In this document: positions 40,792-48,520 of the stretch, piece by piece | How the letters are laid out: each line of letters begins with the position of its first letter | Numbering within the stretch: the stretch's first letter is position 1 | Source of the DNA: CAWIJK01 sp963836375 | GTDB taxonomy: Bacteria; Actinomycetota; Acidimicrobiia; Acidimicrobiales; RAAP-2 | Length of the DNA stretch: 64,000 bases | Assembly: GCA_963836375.1 (NCBI GenBank) | Contig: CAWIJK010000002.1 | Span: 310,001-374,000, forward strand | Reading direction: 5' to 3' | Translations under genes and position numbers: made by a program | The notes under the pieces: generated by a model | Told to the model about the DNA's origin: nothing | The model's database searches: none | Seen by the model: the letters and a program-made list of their open reading frames with translations, nothing else

Positions 40792-41865
40792 GCGCGCCGA
40801 AGGCGGGTGTTGGGGCCGGGTCGGATCGGGCCGCAGCGGGCGACGGTCCGGCGGCGGCCGGCGACGACCGGGCCTACCTGGTGGGGGTGATGGACGAGAT
40901 CGACGAGGAGGTCCGCCGGCGTCGGGCCTCGGGCGACCTGCCGGCCCGGGTCGAACGCGAGCTGGACGAGCTGTTCTTGGAGCACTCGCCGGTCGCCGGC
41001 CAGGGCGGTGGACTGGGCGAGGCCCTGCGGATGGTGGACGCCGCCGCCTTCATCGACCCGGTGGTGCCGGTCGACTCGGCGAAGTCCGGCGGGGCGGTGG
41101 TCAAGAAGGGCCTGCGCACGCTCAGCCTCTGGTACATGGGCTACGTCACCCATCAGGTCAGCCAGTTCGCCACCGCGGTCAGCCGGTCGCTGCACCTGCT
41201 CGACGAGCGGGTCGGGGCCCTCCAGTCACAGCTCGACGCCCAAGAGGTTCCGCCGGCCCCCGTGGTCGAGGCGCCCGGCTGGCACAACCCCGACGCCTGG
41301 TGGGTGGCCGACGCCCTGGCGGCCCTCCAGCCGGCACCGGGCCGGGTCCTCCACGCCGCCGCCGGGGACGGGTGGCTGGTGCGGGTGCTCACCGCCAAGG
41401 GGGTGGACGCCTACGGCGTCGACCCGCGGCCCGAGACGGTGGACCGGGCCGAGCTCGACGGGACCGACCTGCGCGAGGAGGGGGTGCTCGAGCACCTGCG
41501 GGCCGTCGAACCGTCCGCCCTCGGCGGGGTCGTCCTGACCGGGGTCGTCGACCCGATGACCAACGGCGAGCGTCGCCAGCTCCTCGAGGTCCTGGTCGAC
41601 CGCCTGGCCCCCGAGGGCACCCTGGTGGTCCATTCCCTCTCGCCGGCCGGCTGGGACGCCGACGACGCCCCGCCGGCCTCGGACCTGGCGTCGGGCCGGC
41701 CCCTGCGGGCCCGGGCCTGGGCGAATTTCTTGCCGCTGCTCGGCTTCACGGTCACCGTGCACGAGGGCCCGACGGGGGCCGACTACCTGGCCGTGGCCGT
41801 CCTGCCGCGAGGCCACGTCCGAGCGGTGAGCGCCCCCGGCGGACCGCCGGGGGCGCCCCGGCGCC
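40788..41865 (+). CDS. SAM-dependent methyltransferase-like protein (frame lacks its own stop)
   Basis: GTG 40788 overlaps the wzt stop (GTGA). An N-terminal helical region (~1-150: YLVGVMDEIDEEVRRRRASG, HQVSQFATAVSRSLHLLDERV) precedes a Rossmann methyltransferase domain: RVLHAAAGDGWLVRVLTAKG, YGVDPRPETVDRAE, LGGVVLTGVVDPM and a typical final strand (ADYLAVAVLP). The parallel cassette at 53382 has the same plan, ends in a stop there and starts its glycosyltransferase by GTGA. Here the frame runs on without a stop into the glycosyltransferase, so an indel or the 21-bp hairpin at 41833-41853 probably destroyed the stop. The end given is approximate. Confidence 0.7.
41833..41853. repeat. 21-bp palindrome between methyltransferase and glycosyltransferase
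   Basis: Ten-base arms CCCCCGGCGG and CCGCCGGGGG flank a single A, where the parallel cassette has a tight GTGA junction. It could be an inserted hairpin or a region prone to assembly error. Confidence 0.6.
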
Positions 41866-42990
41866 GTGCACCAGTTCGTGCCGGCGCTGATCCCGCGCGA
41901 CGCCACCGGCAGCCACACCCTGTTGCTGCGCCGGGCCCTGCGGGCGGCCGGGTGGCGATCGGAGATCTTCGCCGAGGCCACCCACGACGAGCTCTTGGAC
42001 GAGTCCATCAAGGTGGAGCGCTACGGCGAGCTCGCGCGGCCCGACGACGTCCTCGTCTACCAGTTCTCGACCTCGTCGATGGTGGCCGACCTGTTGCTCG
42101 AGCGGCCCGAACCCCTGGTCATCGACTACCACAACGTCACCCGGCCCGAGCTCTACGAGCCCTGGGAGCCGGCCACCGCCCGGCGGTCGGCCGAGGCGCT
42201 CGAGCAGCTGGCCCGCCTGGCCCCCCGAGCCGCCCTCGGGCTGGCCGACAGCCCTTCAACGAGGCGGACCTGGTGGGCGGCGGGCTGCCGGCGCACCGCC
42301 GTGGTCCCGGTCCTGGTGGACCTCGGGCGCCTCGGTGGACCAGCCCGAGCCCCGCACGGCGGCCCGCCTGGCCGCGGCCAAGGCGGCCGGCGGGGCCGAC
42401 TGGCTGTTCGTGGGGCGCCTCGTCCCCTCTAAGGGCCAGCACCAGCTGGTCAAGGCCCTGTGGGCCTACCGGCGTCTCTACGACCCGGCCGCCCGCCTGC
42501 ACCTCGTCGGGCTCGACACCTCTCCAACCGCTACCTGGCGGGCCCTGCGGGGCTTCGTCGACGACCTCGGCCTCCGAGAGGCGGTCCGGCTCCCCGGGGA
42601 GGTCTCCGAGCCGGCCCTGGCCGCCTACTTCGCGCGGCCGACGTCTACGTCTCGATGTCGGTCCACGAGGGCTTCGGGGTGCCCCTCTTGGAGGCGATGG
42701 CCGCCGGCGTCCCGGTGGTGGCCCTGCGCACCGGGGCGGTCCCGGGCACCGTCGGCGACGCCGGGCTGGTGCTCGAGCGGACCGAGCCGTCCTTCGTGGC
42801 CGCCGCCGCCCACCGGGTGCTGTCCGACGGCCCGCTGCGCCGCGTCCTCGGGGCCGCCGGGCGCCGGCGGGTGGCCGAGCACTCCTTGGCCCGGGCCGGC
42901 GCGCTGGCCGTCGAGGCCATCAGCCGCCGTGGCCGGCCGCCCGCCCGGTGCCGGCCCGGTGCCGGCAGGCCTCGAGAGACGAGGGCCCCG
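41866..42990 (+). pseudogene. GT4 glycosyltransferase with about four frameshifts
   Basis: The conceptual product is a full GT-B enzyme like those at 54437 and 55604. It opens VHQFVPALIPRDATGSHTLL and DDVLVYQFSTSSMVADLL, with IDYHNVTRPELYEPWEP, then changes frame near 42252 (FNEADLVGGGLP). It returns near 42295 (TAVVPVLVDLGRLG), shifts near 42330 (DWLFVGRLVPSKGQHQLVKAL) and again near 42640 (DVYVSMSVHEGFGVPLLEAM, the EX7E motif). All shifts sit in GC-rich runs. Either the gene is dead or the assembly has local indels. Its role would have been adding sugars to the exported glycan. Confidence 0.75.
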
Positions 42991-44190
42991 GTGAGGGTCG
43001 CCTTCGCCACCCCGCGGTACGGGCCCGAGGTGATGGGCGGGGCCGAGACGGCGGCCCGCCAGCTGGCCGAGCACCTGGTGGCCGAGTGCGGCTGGGACGT
43101 CGAGGTCTTCTCCACCTGCGCCCTGGACCACGTCACCTGGGACGACGTCCTCGAGCCGGGGACGAGCCGGCTCAACGGGGTCACGGTGCACCGCTTCGAG
43201 TCGGCGGCCGGGCGGGACCACGACTTCTACGGGCTCGACGGCCGGCTGCGGGTGGCCCCCACCGAGGCCACCCGCCGCGAGGCCCAACGCTGGGTGGACC
43301 TGAACGGCCCGGTGACCCCGGACCTCATCGACGCATTGGCCGACAGCGGCGTCGACGTGGCGGCGTTCTACCCGTACCTCTACTACCCGACCGTCCGGGG
43401 CATCGGGCGGGTGCCGATGCCCGGCGTCCTCCATCCGGCCGCCCACGACGAGCCCGCCCTGTACCTGCCGGTCTTCCGGGGCACCTACACCAACGCCGAC
43501 GCGCTCTGCTACCACACGATGGCCGAGCGGCGGCTGGTGCAGCGGGTGTACCCGGTGGCCGACCGGCCCCAGATCGTCCTCGGCCTCGGCGTCGGCGAGT
43601 CGGCCGGGGGGGGCCGGCCGGGGGCCGAGGTCCTGGGTCTCGGCGACCGGCCCTATCTGGTCAGCGTGGGCCGGGTGGACGACCACAAGGGCTCGTCGAT
43701 GCTCGCCGCGTTCTTCCGGACCTACAAGCAGCGCCACCCCGGACCGCTCGCCCTGGCCCTGGTCGGCCCGATCTCGGCCACCATCGACGAGGACCCCGAC
43801 ATCGTGCTCACCGGCATCGTCGACGAGGCCGACAAGTGGGACATCGTGCGCGACGCCACGATCTCGGTCTCCCCCTCGGCCCTCGAGTCGTTCTCCCTGG
43901 TTGTCCTCGAGGCCTGGGTCGAGCGGGTCCCGGTCGTGGTCAACGCCACCTGTGACCCGACCCGTGAGCACTGCGAGCGCTCGGGGGGCGGCCTGTGGTT
44001 CGGCTCCTACCGCGAGTTCGAGGCGATCCTCGACCGGCTCCTGGCCGACGCCGCGCTCCGGCGCACCTTGGGCGAGCGGGGACGGGCCTACGTCGACCAG
44101 CACTACCAGTGGCCGGTCCTCATCCGCCGCTACGCCCGCTTCCTGACCGAGGTGGTGTCCCGGGGAAAGGGGGCCGGCGGGGTGCTCTGA
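42991..44190 (+). CDS. GT4-family glycosyltransferase
   Basis: A GT-B enzyme of about 399 residues. The N-terminal domain starts VRVAFATPRYGPEVMGGAET (the usual glycine loop for acceptor/donor binding). The C-terminal domain has LVSVGRVDDHKGSSMLAAFF, ALVGPISATIDEDPDIVLTG and the donor motif SALESFSLVVLEAW (E-x7-E). It differs in sequence type from the other GTs in the block and so probably forms another linkage. GTG 42991 is the expected start. The upstream gene's broken frame runs into it, but sequence homology restarts at this codon. Confidence 0.85.
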   Translation: MRVAFATPRYGPEVMGGAETAARQLAEHLVAECGWDVEVFSTCALDHVTWDDVLEPGTSRLNGVTVHRFESAAGRDHDFYGLDGRLRVAPTEATRREAQRWVDLNGPVTPDLIDALADSGVDVAAFYPYLYYPTVRGIGRVPMPGVLHPAAHDEPALYLPVFRGTYTNADALCYHTMAERRLVQRVYPVADRPQIVLGLGVGESAGGGRPGAEVLGLGDRPYLVSVGRVDDHKGSSMLAAFFRTYKQRHPGPLALALVGPISATIDEDPDIVLTGIVDEADKWDIVRDATISVSPSALESFSLVVLEAWVERVPVVVNATCDPTREHCERSGGGLWFGSYREFEAILDRLLADAALRRTLGERGRAYVDQHYQWPVLIRRYARFLTEVVSRGKGAGGVL

Positions 44191-44271
44191 GCAGGTCGCC
44201 CCTGGCCCCGTCCCGGCGTCGACGCGGCGGGGCCGCTCGGCGGGAGCGCCCGCCCGGGGTCGGGGTCACCG

Positions 44272-46185
44272 TCAGAACTTCGGGTTGACGCAGCTGTCGC
44301 TTTGCAGCGTGGTGTCGACGTGGACCGGGACGTCGATGTGGAGCATCGGCGCAAAGTCACCGGCCACCACCACGGGGTACTTGGGGCAGGTGCCCCCGGT
44401 GACCTCGACCTCGTCGGGGAACGGGTTATTGGCGAAGGTGACCCCGGTGGTCCCACCCACATAGATGCCCATCTCGACCTCGGTCAGGAGGCCGTCGCTC
44501 GAGTTCCCGGTCCACTCGGCCCCCAAGGCGTTGCGGCCGCCGCCGCAGGTGTCCTGGTCCTGGGCGTCGGGGATGCCGCAGTTCTGGTTGACGACCGAGC
44601 CGAAGAGGTCGTGGCTGCCCGAGCTGAGCAGGACGTCGAAATGGGTCCGGTCGCCGCTCCACAAGACGTTGTCCTCGATGCGGGCCCTCCCGGTGCCGTC
44701 GGCGAACGACCGGCTCACCACGCCGACCGCGTCGCCCCCGGGCGTCGACCCGTCGCTCAGCGAGTACGAGGGGTCGGTGGCGATGCCGAACGAGTAGGAG
44801 TTGCCGGCCGAGACGATCGTGTTGTGCGAGACCTCGGAGAGCTGTGGTTGTGCGGCCGGCAGGAACGAGGCGCCGTCGAACAGCACGATGGCGGTGTCAG
44901 AGATGTCGACGATGTCGTTGCCCGTGACCTGGGTGTGGGAGCAGTAGATCCCGAGCCCATCGGCCTGGGGATGGTCGTCGGGGGACTGGCCGGGCAGGTC
45001 CACGTGGCTGCTCGAGTAGGCCTCTACCAGGTTGTCGGCCACGACGTTGCGCGAGCAGGCCACCGCCCCGGGAACGTTGGAACCGGCGGCGTCGGACTCG
45101 AGGCTCGAGGCGCCGTAGGTGTTCCCGATGCGGTCGTCGGCGACCGTGGTCCCGACCCCACCGAGCATGCGGACGTCGAAGATCAAGAAATTGTTGGGGT
45201 CGGGACCGTCGCGCTGGCCGTCGACCCAGATGTGGACCAGGTGGGCGCCGGGCTCGAGGCGGACCAGCTCCATCCCCGAGTACCCGGGCAGCTCGGTGTA
45301 GTCGGGCAGCTTGACCAGCTCGGCCATCTGGGCGTAGCGGTTGGGGTCGGGCGAGCCGGCGGTGCTGAGGGTCACGTTGCCCGGGATGACCAAGGTGGTG
45401 GTCAGCCCGACCACCTGGCGGGCCGGCAGGTCCACCGTGCCCCCGCCGGCCGCCGACTTGGCGTTCAAGATGGCCTGCACCGCCGACTCGGGGATGTCGG
45501 GGCCGGGGTTCCCCTGCTCGGGGGTCTCGATGGCCGGGAAGGCGGTCCAGTCCCCGGGGAGGCCGAAGTAGTAGCCCGGACTCGAGGGGTCACAGATGGC
45601 CGGGGCGGTCCACTGGGCGAACTCCGAGGTGGCGTAGAGGAGGTTGGCCGCCCGGATCGGGCTGAACCGGCCCGAGGCGATGGCGTCGCGGTTGGCCACA
45701 TACCCGGTGGGGTCCGGCTCGCGGTTGAGGACGAACCGGTAGAGGGTGAGGACGATGGCGCCCACATCGCCCGCCGCCGGCGTGGGCGGGTAGTCGCGGC
45801 GGTACTCGGGCGAGGCCAGCAGGACGTCGCCGAAGCGGCGCAGCGACGACGGCGAGCACCCGGCGGTGCGGAAGTAGGCCACCGCCGCCGTCCACTCGGC
45901 CGGGGTCGGCGCCCGGCCGAGCAGCTCGGTGTAGCCCTTGGCGATGTACTGGTAGGGGATGACCGCGGCACCGGCGGCCGGCGGGGTGACCGCGGCCGCC
46001 GGAGCCCAGGTGGGGGTGGCCAGAGCCACGTTGGCCGACAGGGCCACGACGACCGAGACCGAGAGGACGACCGGCACCGAGAGGGCCGCCCGCGCCGGCC
46101 CGGGCCACCCGCCGCCGGGCACCCCCCGTCGACGTCGGACCCCACGCCGGGCCCGGGGCACCACCCGCCCTGACGCGCTGTCCAC
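44272..46185 (-). CDS. Secreted DUF4214 + parallel beta-helix protein
   Basis: An exported protein of 637 residues. GTG 46185 (AAGGGA ribosome site) begins an Arg-rich signal peptide with core LSVPVVLSVSVVVALSANVALA. A DUF4214 domain follows (~80-180: YQYIAKGYTELLGRAPTPAEW, LYRFVLNREPDPTGY), then a right-handed beta-helix of the pectate-lyase type (~260-600: VVADNLVEAYSSSHVD, SHTQVTGNDIVDISDTAIVL, VSHNTIVSAGNSYSFG). Such folds bind or cleave polysaccharides. I infer an extracellular glycan-modifying or anchoring protein linked to the export cluster. Convergent with the GT gene. Confidence 0.8.
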   Translation of the reverse strand: MDSASGRVVPRARRGVRRRRGVPGGGWPGPARAALSVPVVLSVSVVVALSANVALATPTWAPAAAVTPPAAGAAVIPYQYIAKGYTELLGRAPTPAEWTAAVAYFRTAGCSPSSLRRFGDVLLASPEYRRDYPPTPAAGDVGAIVLTLYRFVLNREPDPTGYVANRDAIASGRFSPIRAANLLYATSEFAQWTAPAICDPSSPGYYFGLPGDWTAFPAIETPEQGNPGPDIPESAVQAILNAKSAAGGGTVDLPARQVVGLTTTLVIPGNVTLSTAGSPDPNRYAQMAELVKLPDYTELPGYSGMELVRLEPGAHLVHIWVDGQRDGPDPNNFLIFDVRMLGGVGTTVADDRIGNTYGASSLESDAAGSNVPGAVACSRNVVADNLVEAYSSSHVDLPGQSPDDHPQADGLGIYCSHTQVTGNDIVDISDTAIVLFDGASFLPAAQPQLSEVSHNTIVSAGNSYSFGIATDPSYSLSDGSTPGGDAVGVVSRSFADGTGRARIEDNVLWSGDRTHFDVLLSSGSHDLFGSVVNQNCGIPDAQDQDTCGGGRNALGAEWTGNSSDGLLTEVEMGIYVGGTTGVTFANNPFPDEVEVTGGTCPKYPVVVAGDFAPMLHIDVPVHVDTTLQSDSCVNPKF

Positions 46186-46344
46186 CTGCTGGTCCCTTCG
46201 GGGTGTCGTGCACCCGAGCGGTCCCGGGATCGATGTCGGCAAATCTACTCCGGCGTGCTCGGTGGTCGGCCGATGACCGCACCAGTGTCCCAGAGCTCGG
46301 TCCGCGTCCCGGGTCACCGGGGCCCTGCGGTGGGCGGGTGGCGC

Positions 46345-47124
46345 TCAGGCGAGCGAGCGGAGGAACCCGAGGAGGGCCGGGTTGACCACGTCGGGTCTCG
46401 AGAGGTTCGACGCGTGACCGGCCCCGGGCACCACCACCAGTCCCCGGCAGTCGGCCAGCCGGTCACGCAGCACCTCGGCCCGGTCCATGCCGATCGCCGC
46501 GTCCTCGGCGCCGTGCAAGACGATGGCCGGGGCGCTGATCTCGCCCAGCCGGTCGGTGAGGTCGTCGCGGTCCATGAGGCACCGGTAGAGGACGGTGAGG
46601 TCCGCCCTCGGGAGGGCCGCCCACTTGGCCACCCAGGGGGAGGGGTCGCAACCAGGACCCAGGATGATCGCCGCCGCCGCGTCTTGGACGTTACCTGGGC
46701 CGTTGGCCAGCCATTCTTCGTGCATGGCGTCGTAGGCGGGGATGGCGTCGGGCAGCTCCTGGCCGGCCTGGCTGTCGATAAGGACCAGGCCCCGGACCCG
46801 TCCGGGGGCCACCAGGGCGGCCCGCAGGGCGATGAAACCGCCCTGGGACATGCCCCCGATCACCGCCCGGTCGATGCCGAGGTGGTCGAGCAGGCCCAGG
46901 GCGTCGTCGGCCAGGTCCCAGTAGCTGAACGGTCCGCTGGGCGGGGTCCGGCCACTGCCGCGCTCGTCCCAGGTCACCACCGGGAACTCGGGCGCCAGCT
47001 CGGCCACCTGGGGGGTGAACATCTCGTGGTCCATCAAGAAGCCGTGGCCGAGCAGGACCACCGGACCGTCTCCGCCCGAGTCCTCGTAGTAGAGCGTCTG
47101 ACCGTTGACATCGGCGGTGCCCAC
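46345..47124 (-). CDS. Alpha/beta hydrolase (serine type)
   Basis: A 259-residue serine hydrolase: LLGHGFLMDHEMFTPQV (oxyanion HGF), nucleophile elbow IGGMSQGGFIALRAAL (GMSQGG), Asp in LHGAEDAAIG and His in VPGAGHASNLSRPD. It is intact, unlike the cyclase-linked hydrolase at 8094. Substrate unknown (ester, lactone or peroxidase-type). GTG 47124 is decided by TACGGT exactly six bases upstream. Confidence 0.85.
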   Translation of the reverse strand: MGTADVNGQTLYYEDSGGDGPVVLLGHGFLMDHEMFTPQVAELAPEFPVVTWDERGSGRTPPSGPFSYWDLADDALGLLDHLGIDRAVIGGMSQGGFIALRAALVAPGRVRGLVLIDSQAGQELPDAIPAYDAMHEEWLANGPGNVQDAAAAIILGPGCDPSPWVAKWAALPRADLTVLYRCLMDRDDLTDRLGEISAPAIVLHGAEDAAIGMDRAEVLRDRLADCRGLVVVPGAGHASNLSRPDVVNPALLGFLRSLA

Positions 47125-47130
47125 CGCCGC

Positions 47131-47136
47131 ACCGTA
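47131..47136 (-). promoter_or_regulatory. -10 box (TACGGT) for leaderless hydrolase gene
   Basis: TACGGT ends six bases before GTG 47124. Confidence 0.5.
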
Positions 47137-47176
47137 GCCGTGGCCGGGCCCGGCGCCGCCTCGCCCGGGGCGGCCC

Positions 47177-47833
47177 TCAGACCGCGCGCCGGTGGTCCGC
47201 CGCGGGCTCGTCGGCGACCCGCCAGCAGTACCAAGCGACGGTGCTCCGCAGGGGCCGGAAGCGGTCCCCGAGCGGCGCCAGCTCCCCGGGCGTGGGGAGG
47301 GCGTCGAGGCCCCAGGCCCGGGCGTAGCCGGCCCGGACGCCCAGGTCGTCGACCGGCCAGACGTCGGGCCGGCGCAGGCTGGAGAGGAGGAACATCTCGG
47401 CCGTCCAGCGGCCGATGCCCCGGACGGTGACCAGGTGGGCCACGACCTCGTCGTCGGACCGGCGACCCAGTCCGCTCAGGGCCACCTGCCCGGTGCTCAC
47501 CTTCTCGGCCAGGTCGCGCACGGCCGCCGCCTTGGCCCGGGAGAGGCCGGCACCGGCCGCCATCTCGGGTGGGGCGGCCAGGACCCGGGCCGGGGTCACC
47601 CGTCCGCCGAGGGCGGTCACGAACCGACCGTGGATCGCCCGGGCGGCGCCGGCGGCCAGTTGTTGGGAGAGGATCGCCCGCACCAGCACGGCGAAGCGCT
47701 GGTCGACAGGCACCCGGGCCCCGAACCGGGGGACCCCGTGGCGCTCGACAAGTCGGGCGAGCACGGGGTCCCGTGCGGCCAGCTCGGCCGCCGCCCGCCC
47801 CGCCGAGGGGCGCCGGGCGCCGGCGCCGCTCAG
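47177..47833 (-). CDS. DNA-3-methyladenine glycosylase II-like (HhH-GPD)
   Basis: Base-excision repair glycosylase of the AlkA/HhH-GPD superfamily, about 218 residues. Core: RFAVLVRAILSQQLAAGAARAI, the helix-hairpin-helix LVTVRGIGRWTAEMFLL and the catalytic Asp in WPVDDLGVRAGYARAWG. It removes alkylated purines. No ATG, GTG or TTG precedes the conserved N-terminus ELAARDPVLARLVERHG; the only suitably placed codon is CTG (47831-47833) overlapping the trmO stop. A GTG at 47713 would cut conserved sequence. CTG initiation or a lost start is therefore implied. Confidence 0.85.
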   Translation of the reverse strand: MSGAGARRPSAGRAAAELAARDPVLARLVERHGVPRFGARVPVDQRFAVLVRAILSQQLAAGAARAIHGRFVTALGGRVTPARVLAAPPEMAAGAGLSRAKAAAVRDLAEKVSTGQVALSGLGRRSDDEVVAHLVTVRGIGRWTAEMFLLSSLRRPDVWPVDDLGVRAGYARAWGLDALPTPGELAPLGDRFRPLRSTVAWYCWRVADEPAADHRRAV

Positions 47834-48312
47834 AAGTACCGGGCCATCAGCTCGTGGGCCCAGGCCGGTTGGCGCACCGGGCCCCGGGGGCCGAACTCGA
47901 CCAGGTACGGCTTGATGTCGAGGACCGGCGTGCCGTCCACGGCGTCGAGGCCCCGCACCGTCAGGCTCGCCCCGTCCACCGAGACCAGCTGGCACGTGGC
48001 CAGGCCGATCCGGTTCGGCCGGTCCTTCGCCCGCTGGGCGAAGATCCCCACCTCGGGCCACCTCGGGTCGCCCCGGGGGACCCGGGAGCCGGTGTGGACC
48101 GAGGTGGGGTCCACCCGGTCGAAGAAGAACAGCACCTCGACGTGGCTGAACTGGTCGAGCCCGAGGAGCGAGCGCCCCGAGAAGGGGGGAAGGAGGGTGA
48201 TGGTGGCCTCCACCTCACCCCACTGGTCGTCGACGAGCGCCGACCGGGGCGAGGCCACGGTCCCGACCGGCTCGACGCTGACCGCCGCCGACCCTCGGCC
48301 CCGCCGGGTCAC
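47830..48312 (-). CDS. trmO: TsaA/TrmO tRNA (N6-threonylcarbamoyladenosine37-N6) methyltransferase
   Basis: A 160-residue SPOUT-unrelated beta-barrel methyltransferase of the TsaA-like family. Signatures: VEPVGTVASPRSALVDDQWGEV in parts, LDQFSHVEVLFFFDRV, GIFAQRAKDRPNRIGL (canonical GVFATRSPHRPNPIGL) and GLDAVDGTPVLDIKPYL. In E. coli TrmO methylates t6A37 in tRNA-Thr. GTG 48312 overlaps the stop of a small upstream frame (GTGA). A much longer frame upstream is the shadow of the repeat protein. Confidence 0.85.
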   Translation of the reverse strand: MTRRGRGSAAVSVEPVGTVASPRSALVDDQWGEVEATITLLPPFSGRSLLGLDQFSHVEVLFFFDRVDPTSVHTGSRVPRGDPRWPEVGIFAQRAKDRPNRIGLATCQLVSVDGASLTVRGLDAVDGTPVLDIKPYLVEFGPRGPVRQPAWAHELMARYF

Positions 48313-48476
48313 GGCCGGGCCCAGAACGACTCGACGACCCCGACGACCAGCGCGACCGCGTCGTCGTCGGGTACGCCGAAGAGCTCCACGGCGCGTGGGT
48401 CCGGGTGAGTTCGGCCCGCAGCGGGGTTCGGGACCTCGGCCGTCTCGGGGACACCATGGACGAGGACACCAGGCAT
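48309..48476 (-). CDS. 55-residue protein, alpha/beta-hydrolase N-terminus-like fragment
   Basis: ATG 48476 opens a 55-codon frame reading VLVHGVPETAEV then RAVELFGVPDDDAVALVVGV. HGVPETAEV matches the oxyanion-loop start of certain actinobacterial hydrolases, but everything after it is missing. The stop overlaps the trmO GTG (GTGA), a coupling that would normally mark a real gene. It may be a deletion remnant kept as a leader for trmO. Confidence 0.4.
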   Translation of the reverse strand: MPGVLVHGVPETAEVPNPAAGRTHPDPRAVELFGVPDDDAVALVVGVVESFWARP

Positions 48477-48520
48477 GCGGGCAGCTTTGCAGGGACGCGA
48501 CGCTCCCGCCGACCCGTCGG

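Noticed and set aside
40731..43955. Single 1074-residue methyltransferase-GT fusion
   Set aside because: Only the first third matches the methyltransferase; the rest is out of frame with the GT homology, so it is an artefact of a lost stop.
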